From positions 1 through 37,535 of the forward strand of contig CACZLE010000018.1 in assembly GCA_902781945.1 (NCBI GenBank): DNA of 37,535 nucleotides, read 5' to 3'. Positions 32,032-37,535 of the stretch are shown here, one piece after another. The DNA comes from an uncultured Eubacteriales bacterium. GTDB lineage: Bacteria > Bacillota > Clostridia > Christensenellales > Aristaeellaceae. A model generated the notes under the pieces. The model did not search any database, had not been told where the DNA came from, and saw only the letters and a program-made list of their open reading frames with translations. Every line of letters starts with the position of its first letter. The first letter of the stretch is position 1. The position numbers and the translations under genes were made by a program.

Positions 32032-32655
32032 TTATTTCCTTGCGATCACCGTGATCCACGGCTTTGACGGATGATGGTCGCTCAGGACCTCCGAAAAGCC
32101 CGCCTTTTTTAGCGCTTCTTCGATCTGTTCCGCTGTGTAGTTTCTCATGCCATCGATGATCTTCTCAAATTTCAGGCTGGTAGCGTCCGTGCCGTCGGAT
32201 TCGTTGCAGATCATGAAGATTCCGCCGGGCTTGAGCACCCCGGCGACCTGGGCGAAGCATTTTTCCAGACCGGGCCAGAAATACACGGTTTCAAAGGCCG
32301 TGGCGAGATCGAAGGATTCCCTGGGCAATTTCAGGTTTGATACGTCGCCCTGCTGGACCGCGCAGCGCCCGGCCTCGATCATTTTCTTATTGTATTCTTT
32401 GGCTTTTGCCACGGACAAATCGGAATAGTCGATGGCCGTCACCTGCGCCTTCGGATACATTTTCAGCAATTCGCCCGCGTTTCGGCCTCCGCCGCAGCCC
32501 AGGTCCACCGCCTTTGCGGGCGTTATCTTCGGCAGATGAGCAAAGCCCCAATCCGCCATTTTTGCGTGGCCGGAATTCATGCCGCTGAGCATCATCTTTC
32601 CCAGGAAGCCCTCCGGCTTCCGCGTCTGGCTCACATAATCCTTGAACAGTCCCAT
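32032..32655 (-). CDS. Class I SAM-dependent methyltransferase
   Basis: A 207-residue methyltransferase with intact motifs: KAVDLGCGGGRNAGELL (about 47-63, motif I), VTAIDYSDLSVAKAKE (motif II), ESFDLATAFETVYFWPGLEKCF (motif IV), and VLKPGGIFMICNESDG (post-motif). The layout is of the small-molecule UbiE/COQ5-like type. Last gene of the seven-gene operon; the ATG follows the previous stop by 9 nt, with GAGGTG before it. No clear terminator follows. Substrate unknown. Confidence 0.9.
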   Translation of the reverse strand: MGLFKDYVSQTRKPEGFLGKMMLSGMNSGHAKMADWGFAHLPKITPAKAVDLGCGGGRNAGELLKMYPKAQVTAIDYSDLSVAKAKEYNKKMIEAGRCAVQQGDVSNLKLPRESFDLATAFETVYFWPGLEKCFAQVAGVLKPGGIFMICNESDGTDATSLKFEKIIDGMRNYTAEQIEEALKKAGFSEVLSDHHPSKPWITVIARK

Positions 32656-32664
32656 TCTGACACC

Positions 32665-33501
32665 TCATTTCTGAAATTCGATTTTCACAATGACCATTTT
32701 GACCAGGCTGTCGCAAAAGCGAATCATCAGCTTGTGGAACGCGCCCACCTCGTGATAAATGTCCCGGTAGCCGCGCATATAGCTCTTGGTTGTGACGGAG
32801 GCGAAATCTTCGCTCCAATCCTTCAATTTTGCCGCATCATCCAGGGAGAAATAGGCGTCCACGTTGGCGATTCCCGCTTCCTTCAGCCAGGTCTTTGTCA
32901 TCAGCTTCGCGCCGCGCTTATTGCAGGCATCGAAAGCGAGCACCGCGCCGGGAAACCGTTTCGCCATCTGCCGGAACAGCTTTTTGACATCCTCCGTCCT
33001 GAAATAATAGAACACACCCGTGGCGTAGAACACCGCGCCCTCCGTGGCGTCGATCTCATCCATCCAAGCGAAGTCGTTCAGGTCACAGCCCAGGTTCGTT
33101 TCCCGCTCTCCGGCGGGAAGCAGATCATTCCGGATGGCGATCACGTCCGGCATATCGATGTTGTAGCCCTTGCAGAGGCCGTTATCGCATTTGCGGAAGG
33201 TATCGTCCAGGCCGCAGCCCAGGTTCACCACGGCGGCTTTGGGGTGGGCTTTCAAATAGTCCTTCACCTCGCAGCCGATATCATACTGCCGCTGCGCCAC
33301 CTCCAGGGCACCGAACAGCCCGGCCATGGTCTCCATCTTTTTCCCTTTTTCCGCAAAATCATAATCCAGCATGGCGCAGACGCGCTCCGCCTCCGGATCG
33401 CTGAACAGATGCGGAAAATGATCCGAGCACACCTTACGGCCATACAGTGGAATGATCAGCGTTTCCTGGACGGTGTTCCTTTCAATGTGATATTTTTCCA
33501 C
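32665..33501 (-). CDS. Leucine carboxyl methyltransferase / PPM-type O-methyltransferase
   Basis: A 278-residue protein like the LCMT/TcmP family of O-methyltransferases, which methylate carboxylates or polyketide-type hydroxyls with SAM. Visible: RKVCSDHFPHLFSDPEAERV and YDFAEKG near the start, AAVVNLGCGLDDTFRKCD as motif I, YNIDMPDVIAIRNDLLP as the second SAM contact, and ATGVFYYFRTEDVKKLF. Start GTG 33501 has GGAGG 6 nt upstream and overlaps the end of the upstream gene by 20 nt; the long frame upstream of it is not used. Part of the ATC-hydrolase operon. Confidence 0.85.
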   Translation of the reverse strand: MEKYHIERNTVQETLIIPLYGRKVCSDHFPHLFSDPEAERVCAMLDYDFAEKGKKMETMAGLFGALEVAQRQYDIGCEVKDYLKAHPKAAVVNLGCGLDDTFRKCDNGLCKGYNIDMPDVIAIRNDLLPAGERETNLGCDLNDFAWMDEIDATEGAVFYATGVFYYFRTEDVKKLFRQMAKRFPGAVLAFDACNKRGAKLMTKTWLKEAGIANVDAYFSLDDAAKLKDWSEDFASVTTKSYMRGYRDIYHEVGAFHKLMIRFCDSLVKMVIVKIEFQK

Positions 33502-33994
33502 GGTTTTCCTCCTTTGGCCGCCAGGGCCAGCAGCGGTTGACCCGTTGGCAATAGTCCTCATATTCCGAACCGTATAGTTTTTTTAGCCACTTTTCCTCCG
33601 TCGCTTTCATCAGCACCGTCATAAACAGCCAATAGAACAAAGGCAGCGGAAAGAACCACGCGTTGCCGATCAGCAGGATCGCGCCGGTGCAGGCGATCAT
33701 GGCGGCGGAATAGATGGGGTTGCGCACCAGCGCGTAGGCCCCGGTGGTAACCAGCCGGTTTTCCTTGATGCCGTCGTCGATCTTTGAAATCAGCACGGCA
33801 TAGATCCAAAGGGCGATGCCGGACAGGATGAGCAGGATACCCAGGACGAGGAGAGGCGTCCGCATTTCTTTCATCTGACCGGAAGAAAAGACCGGCAGCT
33901 TCCGCAGAAAGAACGCCGCCAGCGTCAGCGCCGCGATCACATATACATAGAGCGGTCCGACACCGTATATAGGCAGATGGTCTTGCTTTTTCAT
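33482..33994 (-). CDS. Isoprenylcysteine carboxyl methyltransferase-family membrane protein
   Basis: A 170-residue membrane protein with about four to five helices and the ICMT/PEMT signature: LVTTGAYALVRNPIYSAAMI, then EEKWLKKLYGSEYEDYCQRV and RCWPW. The RNPxY and ExxL...Y..Y elements are the SAM- and lipid-facing motifs. In bacteria this family methylates varied lipophilic substrates rather than prenylated proteins. ATG 33994 is chosen for AAGG 6 nt upstream, with ATG 34000 just before it. Lies 2 nt after the four-TM gene and overlaps the next. Confidence 0.83.
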   Translation of the reverse strand: MKKQDHLPIYGVGPLYVYVIAALTLAAFFLRKLPVFSSGQMKEMRTPLLVLGILLILSGIALWIYAVLISKIDDGIKENRLVTTGAYALVRNPIYSAAMIACTGAILLIGNAWFFPLPLFYWLFMTVLMKATEEKWLKKLYGSEYEDYCQRVNRCWPWRPKEENRGKISH

Positions 33995-33996
33995 AT

Positions 33997-34404
33997 TCAT
34001 CCTTCTTTCGGGCGGTATCCCTTCCAGCACAGGCCCGCGAACACGGCGCAGAGGGCCGCGCCGGCCAGCATCCATACCGGGCGATTGCCGCCGGTCTCTG
34101 CAAGCCAACCATAGAGAGCAACAGGAATTCCCAGCAAGCCGCCCAGGGTCAGCGCGCCAAAGCCCCGCAGCACCCGCGCCCGGGTCAGCACCCGGCCCAA
34201 TCCGGCGATCCGCTCGCTGATCAGCTCTATCACGCCCGCCAGCATCAGCAGCGCAGGCAGAACGGCAAGGACGGAAAAGAGCGTGATCCCATCCAGCAGG
34301 CACAGCACGGCGCAGGCGATCCAAACGATCCACCCGATATTGCCGGGGATATCGCAAGCCCACCATTGGGCGTCGGAAAGGCGCATTTCGTACAGCTCCC
34401 GCAT
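33997..34404 (-). CDS. Four-TM hypothetical membrane protein
   Basis: A 135-residue protein with about four membrane helices (IGWIVWIACAVLCLL; LFSVLAVLPALLMLAGVI; LTLGGLLGIPVALYGWL; WMLAGAALCAVFAGL). No family was recognised. ATG 34404 is chosen, with AAAGGAA about 9 nt upstream, 4 nt after the MBL gene. Its place between the MBL hydrolase and the ICMT-like enzyme suggests the pathway has a membrane step; it could be a transporter subunit or a membrane partner. Confidence 0.7.
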   Translation of the reverse strand: MRELYEMRLSDAQWWACDIPGNIGWIVWIACAVLCLLDGITLFSVLAVLPALLMLAGVIELISERIAGLGRVLTRARVLRGFGALTLGGLLGIPVALYGWLAETGGNRPVWMLAGAALCAVFAGLCWKGYRPKEG

Positions 34405-34408
34405 GGGC

Positions 34409-35272
34409 TCACGTTCCTTTCTTTTTGAGCAGCACCGTCCGGGCCTGGTCTTCCGTATCGTCATCCTCCACATAGCCGTCATAGGGGGCTTCCGGGTCGG
34501 TGTAGCGCTTGGTAAAGGGCTTGCAGATTTCCGTTCGGTGAGCAAAAACGAAATCCAGATCGTCCGTCCAGCCGGTATGGCCGGTGATGACGGAGATGGG
34601 CCCTTTCCGCGCCCGGATGTTCTTCTCCAGCTTTTCCAAAGAGCGCACCGCCAGCTTGTTGTCCTCCGCCAGGGTGCTGATGAAGCTGTAGCCGCCGTCC
34701 GCGCCGAACCAGATGGTGTCGCCGGTGAACAGATATTGGTCGTCGATCAGGTACACCATATGGCCCCAGGTGTGGCCGGGCACCAGGATGCACTCGATCC
34801 TGATATCGCCGATGCGCAAAATCTGACCGTCTTTGAGCAGCACCCGTTTGTTATCCGTTTTCACCATGGGCAGCCTGTAAAAGCCGTGGAACACCTTGCG
34901 CCGGGTCTCGCCGGTGAGATAGCGGTTTTCGATCTCGCCGATGTACACCGTGGCGTCCTTGAACAGCTGCTCGCTGTCATTTTCCAGCGCGCCCACGTGA
35001 TCGGTGTCCTGATGGGTGATCAGGATATGCCGGATGGAAGCCGGGTCTATATCCAGCCAGCCCATTTTTTCCCTCAGCCTTTCGTAATTGTAGCCCGCGT
35101 CGATCATGACGGTGACGCCGTTTTTTGTATAGAAGAAAATGTTGGCGATCCATTCCCGGATACATGCCACGCGCTCGTCGATCCGCCCCGTATTCAGGGG
35201 CTTGAATATCGCTTTACCGCGAAACATGGCGCTCATGGACGTCTTTTGATGCTCCGAATCCTTCCTTGCCAT
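34409..35272 (-). CDS. MBL-fold metallo-hydrolase
   Basis: A 287-residue metallo-beta-lactamase-fold protein. Metal motifs: THQDTDHVGA (H87, D89, D91, H92; the second usual His is Asp, as in many Firmicutes MBL proteins), then PGHTWGHMVYL, then FTGDTIWFG (bridging Asp), and VITGHTGWTDD (last His). The family hydrolyses lactones, thioesters, lactams or phosphodiesters; the group here cannot be set from sequence. ATG 35272 with AAGGAGG. Coupled closely to the ATC-hydrolase-like genes 12 nt upstream. Confidence 0.88.
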   Translation of the reverse strand: MARKDSEHQKTSMSAMFRGKAIFKPLNTGRIDERVACIREWIANIFFYTKNGVTVMIDAGYNYERLREKMGWLDIDPASIRHILITHQDTDHVGALENDSEQLFKDATVYIGEIENRYLTGETRRKVFHGFYRLPMVKTDNKRVLLKDGQILRIGDIRIECILVPGHTWGHMVYLIDDQYLFTGDTIWFGADGGYSFISTLAEDNKLAVRSLEKLEKNIRARKGPISVITGHTGWTDDLDFVFAHRTEICKPFTKRYTDPEAPYDGYVEDDDTEDQARTVLLKKKGT

Positions 35273-35284
35273 GGTGATCCTCCT

Positions 35285-35956
35285 TTATTTTGCGTCCGGG
35301 CTTTTCACAAACCCGATCTCCTGGGCGCGGGCCTGGCTCATCAGATGAAAATTGCATTCGTCGTCGCCATAGCCCAGGGTCTTGGTCCGGTCCAGCACCG
35401 CCCCCTGCATCTCGAAGGTGTAATAATCCATCATGCAAAGATACCGGGTGATCTCCTCGCAGTGCTCCTGGGCGGTCAGCTTGCAGATGCCGCACTGCTT
35501 GTGGGTAATGTAATATTCGTCCTTCCCGGGCACGTTTTCAAAGTAATAATACCAGTTCATGGGGTATTCCTGAATGTGGTCCCGGGACCACTGGGACTGC
35601 TTGGTGCGGGCGGCGATCTCCTTTTCGGTAAAGGCGCTCTTTCCCTGCTTGGCCTTCACCATCAGCGGGCAATAGGCCTCCGCGCGGATCAGGCCTTTCA
35701 GCTTTTCCGGGCCCATTTTTCCGTCCGCCGTCTTGTAAAGCGCGATCACAAAGGCCGCCGCGTACATGGTCATCACGAACATATTGTCCTTCATGCTCCC
35801 GATGCCGGGCGTCCGCTCCACGATGGTCCTGTATGCCTTCAGCGCGCGCTGCTTATAGGCGGGCATATCAAGCTCCGGGATCTCTTTTTCGATATAATCA
35901 AAGGCTGTTTTGGCAAACGCGAATTTGATGAATCCGCCCATTACTCCGTATTTCAT
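35285..35956 (-). CDS. ATC hydrolase-family protein (L-2-amino-thiazoline-4-carboxylate hydrolase-like), copy 2
   Basis: A 223-residue protein of the family named after the enzyme that opens 2-amino-thiazoline-4-carboxylate to N-carbamoylcysteine. The C-terminal half carries the family's cysteine and acid pattern: ITHKQCGICKLTAQEHCEEI, then YLCMMDYYTFE, and finally TLGYGDDECNFHL (the L..G...C.F motif). The N-terminal half is helical. ATG 35956 has AAGGAGG 7-8 nt upstream, 12 nt after the first copy. Very few members have been tested, and real substrates in gut anaerobes are not known. Confidence 0.78.
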   Translation of the reverse strand: MKYGVMGGFIKFAFAKTAFDYIEKEIPELDMPAYKQRALKAYRTIVERTPGIGSMKDNMFVMTMYAAAFVIALYKTADGKMGPEKLKGLIRAEAYCPLMVKAKQGKSAFTEKEIAARTKQSQWSRDHIQEYPMNWYYYFENVPGKDEYYITHKQCGICKLTAQEHCEEITRYLCMMDYYTFEMQGAVLDRTKTLGYGDDECNFHLMSQARAQEIGFVKSPDAK

Positions 35957-35968
35957 ATTTGCGCCTCC

Positions 35969-36601
35969 TTATATGCTTTTGCTCCGCTGCCAGCCGTCCC
36001 CGGCGTCGGTATTGTGCCGCACGAAGCGGAAATCGCATTGCTTTCCGCCGTGGCATAGGGTTTCCGTGCGGATAAAATCGGTATAGGGCAGGCTGCCGTA
36101 ATTGATGATGTCCGCGTGGCAGCACATGGTGCCCAGCTTCAGCAGGTCCCGCTTGCCCAGAATTTTGGCGTAAATGCATTCATTGCACTCGAAGCGAAAT
36201 TCGTCCTTGGGGCCGTCCGGATGCCAGGTGTAGCGCCAGCCGGTCCCGGAACCCTTTTTGAAGCCGAAGGGCACGATCTTTTTCATCAGCGGCAGGAAAA
36301 AGCGCTTTTTCGCCAGCTTCTGCATGCCGGAGGGATCAAGAAACTTCCACATCTCCTCGGAAACGATCCGGTAGGCCTCCGCCTCGTTTTTGCCGTGGTT
36401 TTGCAGCACCTCGTAGAGGGCGATGGAGGTCAGGATCTGGGCCATGTGCTTGTAATTGCCCTGATCGCAGAACTGCTTTTCCTCCGTGATCAGCACCGAC
36501 ATGCGGGCATATACGTCGTGCTGGATAATCACGGGCAGCGTGGGAAAATAGTTTTGATAGCGGCTGACGGCCACCAGCTTCTCCGGGGTGTATTGCTTCA
36601 T
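35969..36601 (-). CDS. ATC hydrolase-family protein, copy 1
   Basis: A 210-residue paralogue of the downstream protein with the same layout: helical N-terminal half (QILTSIALYEVLQNHG), then FECNECIYAKIL, KLGTMCCHADIINYGSL and TLCHGGKQCDFRFVR, the last matching the C-terminal L..G...C.F motif of the other copy. ATG 36601 is chosen over ATG 36616 because GGAGG lies 8 nt before it. First substantial gene of the operon; a perfect 6-bp inverted repeat lies 18 nt upstream. The two copies may form a heteromer or act in sequence. Confidence 0.75.
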   Translation of the reverse strand: MKQYTPEKLVAVSRYQNYFPTLPVIIQHDVYARMSVLITEEKQFCDQGNYKHMAQILTSIALYEVLQNHGKNEAEAYRIVSEEMWKFLDPSGMQKLAKKRFFLPLMKKIVPFGFKKGSGTGWRYTWHPDGPKDEFRFECNECIYAKILGKRDLLKLGTMCCHADIINYGSLPYTDFIRTETLCHGGKQCDFRFVRHNTDAGDGWQRSKSI

Positions 36602-36618
36602 GCTGTTTTCCTCCAAAC

Positions 36619-36634
36619 GTTAGCAATGGCTAAC
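36619..36634. promoter_or_regulatory. Candidate operator GTTAGC-N4-GCTAAC
   Basis: A perfect inverted repeat (6-bp arms, 4-nt spacer) immediately before the ribosome site of the first ATC-hydrolase-like gene. Sites of this shape are typical of TetR-type repressors, although no TetR gene is in the window. A related TTAG...CTAA dyad lies at the promoter (36770-36787). Confidence 0.55.
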
Positions 36635-36751
36635 CGATGCGTAAAAAATATATCGCTTTTCCTGACAGGCAGCGCGGATTTGTGTATCAGCGGGATTCCT
36701 GCGCTCCAATTTGTGCCTTTCCATCCCGCGCGCAGAAAGAACATGCTTCAT
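36620..36751 (-). CDS. Possible 43-residue leader ORF before the ATC-hydrolase operon
   Basis: A short frame starting MKHVLSARG at ATG 36751, with GGAGGAGG 6-7 nt upstream, ending in the TAA inside the inverted repeat at 36619-36634. It is basic and has no recognised domain. It lies between the promoter and the first main gene and could be a leader peptide, or the remains of a regulator gene. The strong ribosome site is the only support for translation. Confidence 0.35.
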   Translation of the reverse strand: MKHVLSARGMERHKLERRNPADTQIRAACQEKRYIFYASVSHC

Positions 36752-36769
36752 AACTGCCTCCTCCACCGG

Positions 36770-36814
36770 TTAGATACCACTTACTAATTATATTCCAAAC
36801 GGCGCAGATTTCAA
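36770..36814 (-). promoter_or_regulatory. Promoter of the ATC-hydrolase operon with overlapping dyad
   Basis: On the minus strand TTGAAA (36809-36814) and TATAAT (36787-36792) are 16 nt apart. TTAG-N10-CTAA (36770-36787) begins at the edge of the -10 box and would cover the start site, so a repressor bound there would block transcription. Confidence 0.65.
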
Positions 36815-37183
36815 GAGGAAATCATCAAGGTTTGCAAAAAGCAAGGCTTTCAGGTGTCATTTCTGAGTAAATATTAGGGATTTATGGAACCTCTGAATAA
36901 AAAGCCCTGTACTCTGCTTTGTCGTGCTTAATCAGCATTTTAGCAGAATACAGGGCCGTTTCATGATACAAGATTTAAGCCTTTTTTCTCCGAATATCCT
37001 CCAAAAGGGTAAACGACCCCTTCCTCATACTGCCACGAGCGACTGTCCAGCTATCGAAAGGGAGTACAGATTGGCACAGGCAAATGTGATACCGATTCGT
37101 ATCTGATCCGCCCCTGTTGGCTCTAAAAGAATTGCAACACATTAAAACGCTTGTGTCAAGTCGCCAACTCTGTTAGTTTGTGG
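36815..37183. other. Non-coding or degraded region, possible insertion sequence remains
   Basis: No intact gene is visible. Composition is more AT-rich than the operon to the left. It holds the long hairpin at 36904-36956 and short broken frames (for example the plus-strand frame 36924-37106), none with a recognised family. It lies between a chromosomal operon and fragments of recombinases, so decayed mobile DNA is likely. Confidence 0.4.
36904..36956 (-). terminator. Long inverted repeat, terminator-like on the minus strand
   Basis: Arms 36904-36917 and 36943-36956 are complementary over 14 bp with one mismatch (G-U on the minus strand), with a 25-nt loop. On the minus strand the hairpin is followed by TTTTTATT. 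It could end the recombinase remnants to the right, or be the end of a small transposable element. Confidence 0.5.
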
Positions 37184-37209
37184 AAAAGGCCCGCCGTATG
37201 GCGAGCCTT
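37184..37209 (-). terminator. Hairpin after the recombinase remnant
   Basis: 37186-37195 pairs with 37200-37209 (10 bp, one G-U on the minus strand), loop of 4 nt. The minus strand ends in four T. It lies 35 nt after the stop of the recombinase fragment, as a normal terminator would. Confidence 0.6.
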
Positions 37210-37244
37210 ATTGCGTTATACAATGTGCTTGTAGCTGTTAGTTG

Positions 37245-37385
37245 CTACGCTGTTTTTGTTGGTTCCGAAAGCGTAATAGTTTTATCTTCACCGTTACGCA
37301 AACGGAAGATTATCGTTTTATTGGGCTTGATTGTTGCATAATCAACCAGCGTGTTCCAAACCCGAACATCAAGCTGAGTTAACCC
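37245..37385 (-). pseudogene. 3' remnant of a serine recombinase gene
   Basis: The 46 codons before the TAG at 37245 read GLTQLDVRVWNTLVDYATI, then TIIFRLRNGEDKTITLSE, and end PTKTA. This fits the C-terminal end of large serine recombinases of clostridial elements (pattern LTEFDE..W..LVD..TV....I.F.L..G.E). A TGA at 37386-37388 and another stop just before it close the frame upstream, and no catalytic domain is present. It is therefore a tail left after recombination. Confidence 0.5.
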
Positions 37386-37408
37386 TCATCCGGCTTTAAC
37401 CTATGCTG

Positions 37409-37535
37409 CTAGAAGGATTTGGGCTTATCCATCATGGCGTCGGCAAATTTCAGGTATTCTTCCTTCGTCCAGAACAGCATTTCCCGGGACTTCTTCTTTC
37501 CAAGCGGTCCGGCTTTGCGGCAGGGATTCTCCCGG
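37409..37535 (-). pseudogene. Tyrosine integrase fragment (Tn916-type), enters from the right edge
   Basis: The 42 visible residues (RENPCRKAGPLGKKK, then EMLFWTKEEYLKFADAMMD, ending KPKSF and stop) are the part of Tn916-type phage integrases that links the N-terminal SAM-like domain to the catalytic domain. In intact enzymes this runs on into the catalytic domain with its R-H-R-Y residues. Here a TAG follows at once and unrelated sequence begins, so the gene is cut before the catalytic domain. Upstream parts lie outside the window. Confidence 0.75.

Noticed and set aside
31903..32074. Plus-strand frame starting MDDYSTAG in the gap before the XRE regulator
   Set aside because: No ribosome site, low-complexity Cys/His-rich translation, and it runs into the antisense of the methyltransferase gene.
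34283..36058. 591-codon plus-strand frame opposite the MBL and ATC-hydrolase genes
   Set aside because: It crosses three well-supported minus-strand genes with family motifs and has no ribosome site or recognisable domain; a shadow of codon bias.

Overview
The window looks like a chromosomal segment of a moderately high-GC, anaerobic, low-oxygen-lifestyle Bacillota (class Clostridia, gut-type). Reasons seen in the sequence: Gram-positive style ribosome binding sites (AGGAGG), use of TTG and GTG starts, rplM-rpsI and rpsB-tsf-pyrH blocks, a SpoIID-type protein, radical SAM and ferredoxin-type proteins, ECF-sigma modules, an ECF vitamin-transporter S component, BspA-like surface proteins, and Tn1549/Tn916-type conjugative element genes. 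The species cannot be named from this alone.

Layout. (1) 1-4130, minus strand: a decayed integrative/conjugative element. In transcription order: Cys-rich protein, a replication-initiator gene with an out-of-frame internal deletion, ParB, a small acidic protein, a DpnD/PcfM-DUF3846 protein, PcfB, and a VirD4-type coupling protein cut after about 100 residues, with the start of a large serine recombinase just beyond the break. (2) 4194-8766: housekeeping core. rplM-rpsI (minus) and rpsB-tsf-pyrH-M24 peptidase (plus) diverge from a short region with two consensus promoters, each followed by a foldable leader. The usual frr gene does not follow pyrH. (3) 8826-10516, plus: ECF sigma factor overlapping a single-pass membrane protein, probably its regulator. 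(4) 10553-16089, minus: SpoIID/SH3 protein with a papain-like protein and a methyltransferase; a QueG-like Fe-S protein with upp; a PflA-like radical SAM protein. (5) 16225-22518, minus: a small two-TM protein and two secreted BspA-like surface proteins sharing a duplicated C-terminal cassette. (6) 22672-24956, minus: ECF sigma, a paralogue of the same small two-TM protein, an eight-TM protein and a PrsW-type protease. (7) 25026-28967, minus: MoxR ATPase, a DUF58/TgpA-like fusion, a lipoprotein with a periplasmic-binding-protein half, and an ECF S component. (8) 29053-30106, minus: a secreted 5'-nucleotidase C-terminal-domain protein behind a 150-nt leader containing a terminator-like hairpin. 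(9) 30231-31832, minus: XRE-TPR regulator, Cys-rich KTR protein, and a small protein. (10) 32032-36814, minus: a compact seven-gene operon with two ATC-hydrolase-family proteins, an MBL-fold hydrolase, a four-TM protein and three methyltransferases, preceded by a promoter with TTAG/CTAA dyads. (11) 36815-37535: remnants of mobile elements (tyrosine integrase fragment abutting a serine recombinase tail).

The best candidates for undescribed biology are the ATC-hydrolase/methyltransferase operon, the sigma/PrsW module linked by a paralogue to the surface-protein operon, the DUF58-TgpA fusion without a transglutaminase domain, and the unclassified leader RNA at 29923-30071. No tRNA, rRNA or CRISPR array was seen.
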